The notes: generated from the sequence alone by a model not told the origin. Counted from the first letter of the stretch, positions 1 to 9,249 are shown. The stretch is DNA of 64,000 nt from Sediminibacterium sp. (GCA_017537025.1 JAFWCB010000005.1:650104-714103); one strand, 5' to 3'. Translations and numbers: made by a program.

Positions 1-2411
1 CCGGTTGTACTCTTCAATGGAGAAGCTGTAATACTTAATTCAATACCTTTCTTGCGCGTAGTGATACCGTTTACATTTTGAGAGCTATACCCTGTAGAAG
101 AAGCAACAGGGAGTTGATAAATCAACGGGCCGTTATCACTTACAAAATATGTGAAATCAATACCTATTCTATTTTGCAAAAAACGTAAATCGAACCCTGC
201 TTCTGAGGAAACCCTATTAGCGGGTTTAATATTAGGATTAGCAATTACATTCGAGAAATTAACTGAAGGTGAGTTATTATAATAACTATTAAAACTATAG
301 GAGTTTTGGTTCGTATAAGTTGGACCATCATATGAGCTCACTAAATCGGTACCATACCCTAATAATCCTCCATTGGTGCTTTGCCCCGTTACTTGCGTAA
401 ATGCTGAATATACTGTGGGTGATGTTAAAGCACCTTTCACATCGGCATAAGAACCCCTTATTTTAAAGAAAGAAATATATTCCGGCAGTTTAACATAGTC
501 GCTTACCACCGTGCTTAATGAAACAGATGGGTAATAATACGTTGCATTTTGTGATGGCAGGGTAGATAAGTTATCTACGCGGCCTGTATGCGAAAAGGTA
601 AAGTATTTTTTGTAAGCAAAGTCAACTGAATAAAATCCACTATATACTTGCATTTTAGAACCCCAAGTATAAGATAGTGCAGGCGTTTGTGAGTTTGATA
701 GCGAATATAAATTAGGAATAGCTAGTGCCTTCGTTGTGCCATAAAATGAATTATAATTAAAAGAACGTGAGGCACCACCCACCAAAGCTGTAACAGTAAA
801 ATCTTTGAATTTTTTATCGAAATTAAAAATCAAGTCATTGTTATTCTCCACTAAATTCCTTTGATCCTCCCTATAATCTCCATACCAACCAAAATAATAC
901 CAGGGTACATATGTGTTTAAGTTAGTACCTGCCGGAACCTGTTCTGTTCTTAATTGGCTCCAGGTGGTGATTTGTGAACGGAGGCTTACGCTTAGATTTG
1001 TATTTATCTTATAATTCAATTTTACGTAACCATTGATATCTGTCTTGTCGTGCGACCTCAACCATTTTTTGGCAATAAACCAGGCACTGTTCTCTCTACC
1101 ATATTCTTGTGCATAAGGTATGAGGTCTTGAACTCCCTGTGGTCCTTTATAAATATTTTTTAAGTCGTTGATATCATAGTCTACTGAGCCATAAACTTTG
1201 AACATATACATATAAGAGTTAGGACCATAGTTAACATCAGGTATATTCGGTGTATTTTGCCTGTTTAAATTGATGCTGGCTTCTGCTCTTAATTTGCTAG
1301 TGATATTATAGCCTGCATTCAAAAACAAATTGTAAATATTCAGTTTTGTATTAGGCGATACTCCTTTCTGATTCATATTTGAAACAGAAATACGCATATC
1401 AGATTTCTCCGTTGCAGACGATAGAGAAATGTTATTTGTATTAATAATTCCAGTTTGTAAGAATTTATGAAAATTATCAGCGCCTCTGGCTGTCCAAGGA
1501 GTGGCGGTTCTAACACCTGCAACCGGATCCCAAGGACTATCGTATTGTTTTACTAATTGTCCTTCGAAACGTGGCCCCCATTCTGGTAATCTTTGTTTAT
1601 TGTCGTACAATACATCCCCATAAGAATACTTGAAAGCGGTTCCTCTTCCATACTCAGTTTGGCTAGCAGGCTCAGTAAGCAACCCTTTTTCGAAAACGGT
1701 GCTGGTATTAACTTCAACCTGCCATCCTTTCTTTTCTTTTGTTCCTTTTTTAGTAGTAATAACTATAGCTCCATTGATACCCCTAGATCCGTAAAGAGCC
1801 GCAGCATTCGCACCTTTTAATACCGAGTACGTTTCAATATCATCAGGACTAACATTCCAGGTATCTGAATTTACGGGTACCCCATCGATTACGAATAATA
1901 AATCTTTACTCCCACGTAGAACAATCTCCGGGCGGCCAAGCATTTCTGAACTCGCACCTACACTAAGACCGGCCACTTTACCTACTAACGCGTTAACAGG
2001 GTTAGCATCCCTTACTTTATTTACATCAGTACCTTTTACTTCTTGTACAGCATAACCAATTTTTTTGGTTTCCTTTTTAATACCATACGCAGTAACAACA
2101 ACCTCACTTAATTGCTTGGGGTCATCATCTAAAACAATATCTAAAATATCATTGGTAATGGTAACTGTTTTAGAAATAAATCCTAGAGAAATAACGTTTA
2201 GCTGTTGCTCCGATGAGGGTAAGGTGAGAGAGAAGAAACCACCATTATCAGTAAGCGTTCCTTTCTTAGAAGAAAGGCCGGTAATGGTAGCGCTTGTAAT
2301 TCCAAGACCTTGTTTGTTGCTTACTTTACCTGTAACTGTGCGCTGCTGTGCTGTTACAAATAAACTGCTTAACAAAATGCATAAGCATAAGATTAGTTTT
2401 CTTGGTTGCAT
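1..2411 (-). CDS. SusC/RagA-type TonB-linked outer membrane receptor, C-terminus beyond window
   Basis: The reading frame is open from an ATG at 2411 down to base 1, giving about 803 codons with no stop, so the 3' end lies outside the window. It starts with a signal peptide ending in VTAQQ, then a carboxypeptidase-like repeat (TVTGKVSNKQGLGI...), then the plug domain with the SusC signatures FVIDGVPV and GANAAALYGSRG followed by INGAIVITTKKG, and then aromatic-rich barrel strands. The family imports glycans or other large nutrients across the outer membrane with TonB energy, usually with a SusD lipoprotein. The partner would be further downstream, past the left edge. Substrate cannot be told. 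The family call is firm. Confidence 0.95.
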   Translation of the reverse strand, partial: MQPRKLILCLCILLSSLFVTAQQRTVTGKVSNKQGLGITSATITGLSSKKGTLTDNGGFFSLTLPSSEQQLNVISLGFISKTVTITNDILDIVLDDDPKQLSEVVVTAYGIKKETKKIGYAVQEVKGTDVNKVRDANPVNALVGKVAGLSVGASSEMLGRPEIVLRGSKDLLFVIDGVPVNSDTWNVSPDDIETYSVLKGANAAALYGSRGINGAIVITTKKGTKEKKGWQVEVNTSTVFEKGLLTEPASQTEYGRGTAFKYSYGDVLYDNKQRLPEWGPRFEGQLVKQYDSPWDPVAGVRTATPWTARGADNFHKFLQTGIINTNNISLSSATEKSDMRISVSNMNQKGVSPNTKLNIYNLFLNAGYNITSKLRAEASINLNRQNTPNIPDVNYGPNSYMYMFKVYGSVDYDINDLKNIYKGPQGVQDLIPYAQEYGRENSAWFIAKKWLRSHDKTDINGYVKLNYKINTNLSVSLRSQITTWSQLRTEQVPAGTNLNTYVPWYYFGWYGDYREDQRNLVENNNDLIFNFDKKFKDFTVTALVGGASRSFNYNSFYGTTKALAIPNLYSLSNSQTPALSYTWGSKMQVYSGFYSVDFAYKKYFTFSHTGRVDNLSTLPSQNATYYYPSVSLSTVVSDYVKLPEYISFFKIRGSYADVKGALTSPTVYSAFTQVTGQSTNGGLLGYGTDLVSSYDGPTYTNQNSYSFNSYYNNSPSVNFSNVIANPNIKPANRVSSEAGFDLRFLQNRIGIDFTYFVSDNGPLIYQLPVASSTGYSSQNVNGITTRKKGIELSITASPLKSTT

Positions 2412-2541
2412 AAAACGTTAAAATTTTAAGCAACGTTCAGCATCCCATGTTAAGAGATTGTTTCGGCATTGTTAACAAAAGTGTTTTAAGCATTTTTTAA
2501 GGGGGTTGATGGGTGCAAAATGATTTTTCATTTCGACCGAA

Positions 2542-2577
2542 TAAAAAAGGGTTTATGAGTATTACTTCATAAACCCT
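2542..2577 (-). terminator. Rho-independent terminator of the CAU tRNA
   Basis: An 11-bp perfect stem (2548-2558 with 2567-2577, 8-nt loop) is followed on the minus strand by a run of T. It sits just past the 3' end of the minus-strand tRNA, so it most likely ends that transcript. Confidence 0.7.
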
Positions 2578-2598
2578 AAAAGTTTGACCTTTCGGCTG

Positions 2599-2672
2599 TG
2601 GGCCCACCAGGGCATGATCCTGGGACCCCCTGATTATGAGTCAGGTGCTCTAACCAACTGAGCTATAGGCCC
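2599..2672 (-). tRNA. tRNA with CAU anticodon, probably tRNA-Ile2 (k2C/lysidine type), else elongator Met
   Basis: A full 74-nt cloverleaf can be drawn on the minus strand: acceptor GGGCCTA with TGGGCCC, D arm GCTC/GAGC, anticodon stem CCTGA/TCAGG with loop CTCATAA (anticodon CAT), T stem CCAGG/CCTGG, discriminator A. No CCA is encoded. Pairs C4-G69 and C5-G68 match the positions TilS reads in E. coli tRNA-Ile2, whereas E. coli elongator Met has other bases there, so Ile2 is preferred; automated callers may label it Met. The T loop reads ATCATGC instead of the usual TTCRANY (see findings). Confidence 0.93.
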
Positions 2673-2753
2673 GCAGCATATTGCTATGCTTAAAGGGCAG
2701 CAAAAATAATGAAATAGAAACAAACAACAAGTCCGATTTTTACGGCAGCTTCA

Positions 2754-3338
2754 TTACAAATGACTCAGTATTTCCTTAACAGATACTCTCTTACGATAAT
2801 CAGGATCGAAGTGCCTAAATATGATATCACCGTTTTTACCAACAATATAAACAGCCGGCACCGGTAATACAGCGCCATTACTGCCATTAGCTTCATTAAA
2901 GTCGACCCCAAAAGTCTTGTACCGGGCAACCGTAGCATCATCCACCTTAAAAGCTACCTTATACAGGTTCATAATTTGCAGCCCATCATCGAAAATAATA
3001 GGGTATGTAGCTTTTGTTTTCGCGATCGTTTTGGCTACATTCTCCGCTTTTTCAGGCGAAATAGCAATTAAAGAGGCCCCCTTACCTACAATCATCGATA
3101 ACGAATCTTGTATGGCTTTTAGCTGTTTGTTACAATAGGGACACCACTGACCCCGATAAAACACCAACACCACCGGCCCTTTCTTATTGTATTCAGCCAA
3201 TTTTATCATATTGCCGGCTTGATCTTTGGCAGCAAAAACGGGTGCTTTTGATGATACCTCAATACCAGTAGGGTTTTGTTGCGCCAATACAAAAAATGGC
3301 AAAGCTGTAATGAACAATCCCAAAAAAATCTTTTTCAT
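2754..3338 (-). CDS. Exported peroxiredoxin-like (AhpC/TSA, redoxin) protein
   Basis: 194 aa. A signal peptide (MKKIFLGLF...FFVLAQQ) leads to a thioredoxin-fold domain with YRGQWCPYC, cysteines at about 66 and 69. The spacing CPYC is like a thioredoxin or a peroxiredoxin-like 'redoxin' active site rather than the single peroxidatic Cys of typical AhpC. It probably acts in the periplasm as a thiol oxidoreductase or peroxidase for reactive oxygen; the substrate is not visible. It stands alone between the tRNA and a divergent lactonase gene. Confidence 0.85.
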   Translation of the reverse strand: MKKIFLGLFITALPFFVLAQQNPTGIEVSSKAPVFAAKDQAGNMIKLAEYNKKGPVVLVFYRGQWCPYCNKQLKAIQDSLSMIVGKGASLIAISPEKAENVAKTIAKTKATYPIIFDDGLQIMNLYKVAFKVDDATVARYKTFGVDFNEANGSNGAVLPVPAVYIVGKNGDIIFRHFDPDYRKRVSVKEILSHL

Positions 3339-3396
3339 ATCAGTTTATTATTATTAATAATTTAGAACGATAAAACCGCTTTTTCCTTACAAAGCT

Positions 3397-4527
3397 TTGA
3401 AGATTATGTTCAAGAAGAAAATATACTTGCTTATTTACTGTAGTAGTATAATACTATCTAGCTATACACAACAGCCGTATCAATTACTTGTTGGAACCTA
3501 TACCAACGCGGGGCGCTCAGCAGGTATTCATTGGATAAGCTGGGATACCGCTACCAAACAAGCCATCACAAAATCGGTTACCGCAGTTGCCGACCCCTCC
3601 TATCTCTGTATAAGCAATAACAAGAAATATATATATACGGTAAGCGAATATAACAATGAAAAAGCCGCAGTTCACTCTTACAAATTGAAACAAAAAGAAT
3701 ATCGTTTAGCTGAAACAGAAAAACAAGAAGCCCTTGGTGAAGCCCCCTGCTATATATCGGTAACAAAAAATAATCGCTTTGCTTTTATTGCTAATTACAA
3801 CGGAGGCAGTGTTACCGTTTTCCCCATTCAAAAAAATGGCGCTTTAGGTGCCGCAACTCAACGTATACAACAAAAAGGGAGTAGTATTAACACGGCGCGA
3901 CAAGAAAAATCGCATGCCCATGCCGCTGTTATTAGTAAAGATGAGCGATTCTTATTTATTCAAAATTTAGGTACCGATAAACTATCCGTTTATCGGTTGG
4001 ATGTTAACGCAAAAAAAAGACCGTTATCTTCAAAACCGGTAGCCGTATGGAAAGCCAAACCCGGTAGTGGTCCCAGGCATATTTGTTTTCATCCTACCAA
4101 ATCAATCATATATTCAGTTAACGAATTATATGCTACCGTATCCGTATTATTTTTTGATGGGAAAAAATTCAAACAAAGGCAAGAATTATCCTTACCCGAT
4201 ACTGGCTTTTCAGGAAAAAATGGCGCAGCAGATATTCATATAAGTGCTGATGGAAAGTTTTTGTATGCATCGAATAGAGGTGATGCCAATACTATCAGTA
4301 TATTCAAAGTAGATAAGAAAGGTTTATTAGAGAAAATAGCTGTACAATCTACTTTGGGTAAAACGCCTCGCAATTTCTCGCTCGACCCTTCGGGCAAATT
4401 CTTATTAGTTGCCAATCAAAACAGTGATGAAATAGTAGTGTTTAGCAGAAATACTATTACCGGATTACTTACCGATACCGGCACACGCATTAAAGTAGGC
4501 TCTCCAGTATGTATTCAGTTTTTATAA
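3397..4527 (+). CDS. Lactonase family protein (6-phosphogluconolactonase-like seven-bladed propeller)
   Basis: 376 aa with an N-terminal hydrophobic export signal. The start YQLLVGTYTNAGRSAGI and the later blocks FAFIANYNGGSVTVFPI, HAHAAVISKDERF, GSGPRHICFHP, YASNRGDANTISIF and GKTPRNFSLDPSG are hallmarks of the lactonase (PF10282) beta-propeller. The family opens sugar lactones; export suggests a periplasmic sugar-lactone substrate rather than a step in the cytosolic pentose phosphate pathway. The frame opens at TTG (3397); the ATG at 3406 is an equally good start. It converges with the helicase gene, 8 nt away. Confidence 0.9.
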   Translation: MKIMFKKKIYLLIYCSSIILSSYTQQPYQLLVGTYTNAGRSAGIHWISWDTATKQAITKSVTAVADPSYLCISNNKKYIYTVSEYNNEKAAVHSYKLKQKEYRLAETEKQEALGEAPCYISVTKNNRFAFIANYNGGSVTVFPIQKNGALGAATQRIQQKGSSINTARQEKSHAHAAVISKDERFLFIQNLGTDKLSVYRLDVNAKKRPLSSKPVAVWKAKPGSGPRHICFHPTKSIIYSVNELYATVSVLFFDGKKFKQRQELSLPDTGFSGKNGAADIHISADGKFLYASNRGDANTISIFKVDKKGLLEKIAVQSTLGKTPRNFSLDPSGKFLLVANQNSDEIVVFSRNTITGLLTDTGTRIKVGSPVCIQFL

Positions 4528-4535
4528 TATAGGAT

Positions 4536-5750
4536 TTACCGCTTCTTATGCCTTGATTGATAGGGGCGTTTATGGCGAAAGCCACTGCTACGTTGCTGTG
4601 GCGCATAGTTCGGTGTTTCGCCAAATTGCGCTGGCACTTGTGATTTAGTAACTGGTTTACCTAATAAATTTTCAATAGCAGCAAATTTGCGCTGCTCAGC
4701 TTCACTTACTAGCGTGTAAGCAGTTCCGGTACTTTCTGCCCTTGCCGTTCTACCGATACGATGTATATAATCTTCTCCGTCATTAGGTACATCAAAGTTT
4801 ATTACAAGCTCAATATCTTCAATATCAATACCCCTACTCAAAATATCGGTAGCTACTAAAATTTTCAATTTCTTGTTTCTATAATCGAGTAGTACTTGTT
4901 CCCGTTTATCTTGCGCTAAATCAGAATGAATTTCTTCTGCCGAGAAACCCGACCTCTTTAATTCGGATGCCAGTACTTTTACATTTTGCTTTTTAGAACA
5001 AAAAATAATTACCCTTGTATATTTTTTTTGCTGCAATAAAAATTTCACCAACGGATTTTTTTGCGGCTCATATACAATAAATGCTTCTTGCACAATTTGT
5101 TCGGGAGGCTTAGAAACAGCGATATTTATTTCAACGGGCTGATGCAATAATTTTCTTGCCAGATCCCTCATCTTCGGCGGCATTGTGGCAGAGAATAATA
5201 GGTTTTGTCGCTTGGCGGGCAGTTTATTTATAATCTTCATGATATCATCATGAAAACCCATATCCAGCATCCTATCGGCCTCATCAAGCACTAAATAATT
5301 CACTTCACTCAATTTCACATAACCCATATTAATATGCGCTATCATTCTGCCCGGTGTACAAACCACCATATCTACCCCTGTACTCAATGCTTTTTTCTCC
5401 GTGATAAAGGAGCTACCATCACCGCCTCCATAAACAGGCATACAACTAATATCCGTAAAGTATCCTAAGCCTTCCATAGTTTCGGCAATTTGTACAGCCA
5501 GCTCTCGAGTGGGTACAATAATTAAGGCATTAATATGATGCTCCGAATGCGGAGCAGTAAGCATTTTGTGAATAAGCGGGAGTAAAAAAGCGGCTGTTTT
5601 TCCTGTTCCGGTTTGAGCAGAGGCAATAATATCTTTTCCTGCTAAAATAGGCTCTATCACTTGCTGCTGAACAGGTGTAGCCGTTTCGTAGCCCATTGCC
5701 TCAATGCCTTCTAATAATCTTTCGTGTAATCCTAATTCCGTAAACTTCAA
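4536..5750 (-). CDS. DEAD-box ATP-dependent RNA helicase (RhlE-like)
   Basis: 404 aa. It has the full DEAD-box set in order: the Q motif region (F..LGL, YETATPVQQQVI), motif I ASAQTGTGKT, Ia PTRELA, Ib TPGR, II VLDEADRML, III SATMP, then the second RecA lobe with ILVATDILSRGIDIE and HRIGRTAR. The tail is short, basic and Arg/His/Lys-rich, as in RhlE types, and would bind RNA. The role is unwinding of structured RNA in ribosome assembly or mRNA decay. It lies 15 nt downstream of the REC-Hpt gene and may be cotranscribed with it. Confidence 0.95.
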   Translation of the reverse strand: MKFTELGLHERLLEGIEAMGYETATPVQQQVIEPILAGKDIIASAQTGTGKTAAFLLPLIHKMLTAPHSEHHINALIIVPTRELAVQIAETMEGLGYFTDISCMPVYGGGDGSSFITEKKALSTGVDMVVCTPGRMIAHINMGYVKLSEVNYLVLDEADRMLDMGFHDDIMKIINKLPAKRQNLLFSATMPPKMRDLARKLLHQPVEINIAVSKPPEQIVQEAFIVYEPQKNPLVKFLLQQKKYTRVIIFCSKKQNVKVLASELKRSGFSAEEIHSDLAQDKREQVLLDYRNKKLKILVATDILSRGIDIEDIELVINFDVPNDGEDYIHRIGRTARAESTGTAYTLVSEAEQRKFAAIENLLGKPVTKSQVPAQFGETPNYAPQQRSSGFRHKRPYQSRHKKR

Positions 5751-5765
5751 AGTAACTATTTAATA

Positions 5766-6614
5766 TCAGGCAAGATTTGCCAATTCGTTTTTAAGATGAA
5801 TGGAAACACCAGCAAAATATTCTTTAAATAATTTTAATGCAGGTGCTATTTCCTCAAGTTGTTGCTGTTGTTTCGCTTTTATTTCCATTCCATGTGCCAG
5901 GTCATACATTACCGGAACTTTCACAACCGATAAAGAAGACTTAGCGTAATGTGCCGATTTATACATATTCTCCCAATCTTTATCGGCCAAATTAGTTTCC
6001 ATTTTTTGAATAGTTTCAGGCATCCCCTCTAAAAACATATTGATAATGGTAGCCTTATATTCATTATCTCCTTCTGCAAGTTCATTGAGCATCTCAAGGT
6101 CAACTTCAGGCATTTTCATAGGAATTGATTTTTCTATCGGTGGCTGAATAGGTTTTGAGGGTATATTCTGTTTTACAGGCTCAATTGCAATCGGCGTTTC
6201 TGGAATAGATTCTTCCACAACTGTATTTGTAACGGGCTGCAGTACCTCATCTAAGGTTTTGAAAAGTGCTTCTAACCCGAATGGCTTAGATAGTACGCCG
6301 TTCATGCCTGTTTTGGTAAATTTATCTCCCTCTGTTCTGCTACTCCATCCGGTCATGGCAATAATAGGGATATCTTTATCAATATCTCTTCGGATAATTT
6401 CAGTGGCTTCAAAACCATCCATTTCCGGCATATTAATATCCATCAAAATTAAATCGTACCGAGATTTTTTGAGCATATCTACTGCTTCTTGTCCATTTCC
6501 GGCAATATCAAATATGACCCCTGTTGTGTTTAAAGAATGGGTAATAAGCTTCTGGTTAACAAAATCATCTTCTGCTATTAATATCTTTTTCCCTTTTAAA
6601 AAGTCGGTGTTCAT
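5766..6614 (-). CDS. Response regulator with C-terminal histidine phosphotransfer (Hpt) domain
   Basis: 282 aa. Residues 1-125 form a receiver: acidic pair around D16-D17, phospho-acceptor D59 in LILMDINMPEMDG, T88 and K110. A Pro-rich linker (about 135-170) joins an alpha-helical Hpt domain whose phospho-His is H222 in SAHYAKSSLSVV. This REC-Hpt order is the tail of hybrid kinases and phosphorelays; here it is free-standing without a kinase in the same operon, so it probably shuttles phosphate for a kinase encoded elsewhere. No output domain is present. The next gene downstream is the DEAD-box helicase. Confidence 0.88.
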   Translation of the reverse strand: MNTDFLKGKKILIAEDDFVNQKLITHSLNTTGVIFDIAGNGQEAVDMLKKSRYDLILMDINMPEMDGFEATEIIRRDIDKDIPIIAMTGWSSRTEGDKFTKTGMNGVLSKPFGLEALFKTLDEVLQPVTNTVVEESIPETPIAIEPVKQNIPSKPIQPPIEKSIPMKMPEVDLEMLNELAEGDNEYKATIINMFLEGMPETIQKMETNLADKDWENMYKSAHYAKSSLSVVKVPVMYDLAHGMEIKAKQQQQLEEIAPALKLFKEYFAGVSIHLKNELANLA

Positions 6615-6782
6615 CTATCGTAATTTTCGAAAGCGCGTATGTAAATATAAAATATCTACTGCTTATGCCCCTAAATTAATACCATAGAAGCCTAAATCCA
6701 TGGGTTTTGACTAATTTTTAACCAATTCCTTGTATTCATTTCTCCTATTTTTGCCGTTCAGACCAACAGTCTGCAACCAAAC

Positions 6783-7508
6783 ATGAAAAAGATATTATTA
6801 CTGCTTTCGATCATTACAGGATTAAGTGCGCAAGCTCAAAACGATCCCCCTAAGCCTAAATCAAAAATTGATCTGGTAAATCGTTCTAAAGATCATTTTA
6901 TGATCCAATTCGGATCGGATACATGGACGTCTCGTCCGGATAGCGTAAGAACAGGTGGTTTTAGTCGGCATTTTAATTTTTACTTCATGTTCGATAAACC
7001 TTTCAAGAATAATCAAAAAATGAGTATCGGATATGGGCTAGGCTTAGGTTCTAGCAATATGTTCTTTAAAAACGTAAACGTAGATATCAGATCAACATCT
7101 TCAAGTTTGCCATTTACTATTGCAGATAGCATCAACCATTATAATAAGTTTAAGCTAACGAGCATTTATGCGGAAATACCTGTTGAACTTCGGTATTTCT
7201 CGAACCCTGCTAATCCTAACAAATCATGGAAGTTTGCCATTGGTGCCAAAATAGGAACCTTACTAAAAGCTTATACTAAGGGTAAGAATTATGTAAATAA
7301 AAACGGGCAATCCATTTATGGTACTTCAATTATTGAAAAAGAGTATAGCCGCAAATTTATTAATCCAACCAATGTTTCCATTACAGGTCGTGTAGGCTAT
7401 GGTGCTTTTTCGCTACATGGTGCCTATCAGGTAACCGGTGTATTACGTGATGGTTCCGGTGCTAATATGAATCGGATTTCTATAGGCTTAACTATTAGTG
7501 GTTTATAA
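6783..7508 (+). CDS. Outer membrane beta-barrel protein, function unknown
   Basis: 241 aa with a clear signal peptide (MKKILLLLSIITGLSAQAQ). The mature part alternates aromatic and polar residues (FNFYFMFDKPF, SIGYGLGLGSSNMFF, IYAEIPVELRYF, FAIGAKIGTLLKAY, ISIGLTISGL) as in small OmpW/PorT-like barrels. It matches the broad 'outer membrane beta-barrel' group common in this phylum. A TATTTTTG box, fitting a Bacteroidetes -7 element, lies at 6746-6753, and a strong terminator follows the stop, so it is a single-gene unit. Confidence 0.8.
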   Translation: MKKILLLLSIITGLSAQAQNDPPKPKSKIDLVNRSKDHFMIQFGSDTWTSRPDSVRTGGFSRHFNFYFMFDKPFKNNQKMSIGYGLGLGSSNMFFKNVNVDIRSTSSSLPFTIADSINHYNKFKLTSIYAEIPVELRYFSNPANPNKSWKFAIGAKIGTLLKAYTKGKNYVNKNGQSIYGTSIIEKEYSRKFINPTNVSITGRVGYGAFSLHGAYQVTGVLRDGSGANMNRISIGLTISGL

Positions 7509-7536
7509 AATAATATTGTAATTAAGGTATGTCCCC

Positions 7537-7583
7537 CCCCCAACAGCCCCAACAGTATTGTTGGGGCTGTTGGGGGCTTTTTT
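7537..7583 (+). terminator. Strong Rho-independent terminator
   Basis: An 18-bp perfect GC-rich stem (7537-7554 with 7559-7576) has a 4-nt loop and is followed by C then a T run. It lies just after the beta-barrel gene and isolates it from hflX. Confidence 0.92.
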
Positions 7584-7626
7584 ATTCACTGAATACGAAT
7601 AAGCTACTTTTGTAAAAATTTAAGTT

Positions 7627-8814
7627 TTGATTGAGAAGAAGAAACTGGTTACACAGGAAGAAAAAGCGGTATTGGTGGGATTGATTCAAAAAGACCAAAC
7701 CAACGAGCAGGTTACCGAATATTTAGATGAACTCGCTTTTTTATCGGAAACAGCCGGGGCCATTGCTGTAAAAAGATTTACCCAAAAATTGGCACATCCC
7801 GATAGCCGAACCTTTGTTGGGAAAGGGAAATTAGAAGAGATCAGGGACTATTTAGCCGGTAAAAATATTCAATTAGTAATTTTTGATGATGAGTTAACTG
7901 GGTCTCAGATCACGAATATTGAAAAAGAACTCAAAGTAAAAACAATCGACAGAAGCGATTTGATACTTGATATTTTTGCAAGTAGAGCCAGAACAGCACA
8001 AGCAAAAGTACAGGTAGAGCTGGCTCAGTATCAGTATTTATTACCCCGCCTAAAAGGTATGTGGAAGCACTTGGAACGCCAGGGTGGTGGTATTGGCACA
8101 CGTGGGCCGGGGGAAACAGAAATTGAAACAGACCGCCGTATCGTTAAAGATAAAATTGCTTTATTGAGAAAGCGATTGGCGGAAATTGATAAACAAGCTT
8201 TCACACAAAGAAAAGAACGTGGGGAGTTGATACGTGTGGCTTTAGTAGGATATACCAATGTAGGTAAGAGTACATTAATGACTTTGTTAAGTAAGAGCGA
8301 AGTATTTGCAGAGAATAAATTATTTGCCACACTGGATACTACCACACGCAAAATAGTATTTGAGAATACTCCTTTTTTATTAAGTGATACGGTGGGTTTT
8401 ATTCGTAAGCTGCCCCATCATTTAGTAGAGAGTTTTAAGAGCACGCTCGATGAAGTTCGGGAGGCAGATATTTTATTACATGTAGTGGATACCTCACACC
8501 CACAATATGAAGAGCAAATTGGTGTTGTTAATAAAACGCTACAGGAATTAAAGGCTTTTGAAAAACCCATACTCACCATTTTTAATAAGATGGATTTGTA
8601 TGAAGAGCGCACATTTGATGAGTGGTTGGAGAGTTCTGTAAAAGAAGAACTATTAAAAGAGTTGAAAGAAAAATGGGATATCGAAACGGGGGGCAACTGT
8701 GTTTTTGTTTCTGCTGTTGCCAAAATGAATATAGATGCACTACGAGATTTGATTTTGCAAAAAGTACGAGATTTATATCAGGTTCGATACCCTTATAAAA
8801 CGCTTTATTATTAA
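7627..8814 (+). CDS. hflX: GTPase HflX (ribosome-splitting GTPase)
   Basis: 395 aa. The HflX N-terminal domain comes first (ETAGA...F.GKGKLEEI), then the family signature GGGIGTRGPGETEIETDRR at about 153-171, a helical linker, and the G domain with P-loop GYTNVGKS at 208-215, DTVGF (G3) and NKMD (G4). HflX binds the 50S subunit and splits stalled or hibernating ribosomes. The start is TTG at 7627; the next Met is far inside the conserved domain, and MIEKKKL fits the family N-terminus. A TACTTTTG box at 7605-7612 fits a -7 element. Confidence 0.96.
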   Translation: MIEKKKLVTQEEKAVLVGLIQKDQTNEQVTEYLDELAFLSETAGAIAVKRFTQKLAHPDSRTFVGKGKLEEIRDYLAGKNIQLVIFDDELTGSQITNIEKELKVKTIDRSDLILDIFASRARTAQAKVQVELAQYQYLLPRLKGMWKHLERQGGGIGTRGPGETEIETDRRIVKDKIALLRKRLAEIDKQAFTQRKERGELIRVALVGYTNVGKSTLMTLLSKSEVFAENKLFATLDTTTRKIVFENTPFLLSDTVGFIRKLPHHLVESFKSTLDEVREADILLHVVDTSHPQYEEQIGVVNKTLQELKAFEKPILTIFNKMDLYEERTFDEWLESSVKEELLKELKEKWDIETGGNCVFVSAVAKMNIDALRDLILQKVRDLYQVRYPYKTLYY

Positions 8815-8824
8815 TTAGCCGAAT

Positions 8825-9172
8825 ATGCGTGACGAGCTTCATTGGGTAAAAATTGCCGATCATATAGCTTCCTTAAACTGGCAGGAAAACGGTATGTGCA
8901 TTGTAACCGTGGAAGGCAAAACGGTAACGCTTGCCCGTAATGAAGATGTTTTATTTGCTTTTGCACATAAATGCCCTCACGCAGGTGGTATTATGGCTCA
9001 TGGTTATATGGATGCTGCAGGTAATGTTGTTTGTCCGCTTCATCGGTATCGGTTTAATATGGCCAATGGTCGAAATACCAGCGGGGAAGGGTATTATCTC
9101 AAAACCTATGCTACCCGCATGATAGATGGGGCTATTTTTATTGGTTTTAAAAAGGGTTTATTTTCATTCTAA
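8825..9172 (+). CDS. Rieske [2Fe-2S] ferredoxin-like protein
   Basis: 115 aa, without signal or membrane segment. The ligand pattern is C50-P-H52 (KCPHAGG) and C70-P-L-H73 (CPLHRYRF), 17 residues apart, as in soluble Rieske ferredoxins of the NirD/BphF type. It should carry one [2Fe-2S] cluster and pass single electrons; no oxygenase partner is nearby. It starts 10 nt after hflX and is probably in the same transcript, but that pairing does not reveal a partner. Confidence 0.9.
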   Translation: MRDELHWVKIADHIASLNWQENGMCIVTVEGKTVTLARNEDVLFAFAHKCPHAGGIMAHGYMDAAGNVVCPLHRYRFNMANGRNTSGEGYYLKTYATRMIDGAIFIGFKKGLFSF

Positions 9173-9187
9173 TAATTTTCAATCATT

Positions 9188-9220
9188 TTTGGGGAGAAAA
9201 GGTGGATTCCCTTATTTTTG
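9188..9220 (+). promoter_or_regulatory. Promoter of tRNA-Asn
   Basis: TTTG (9188-9191), a 21-nt spacer and TATTTTTG (9213-9220) match the Bacteroidetes sigma-A pattern. The predicted start is about 25 nt before the tRNA. Confidence 0.6.
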
Positions 9221-9249
9221 CAGCCCCGTAAGGGGAAATTGTTCTTTAT

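Noticed and set aside
1593..2421. Plus-strand frames of 75 and 118 codons within the first 2.4 kb
   Set aside because: They are the antisense of the SusC-like gene, whose minus-strand frame is open throughout and shows all plug-domain motifs.
8582..8863. 93-codon minus-strand frame over the end of hflX
   Set aside because: Shadow of hflX and the Rieske gene; no domain or start context.
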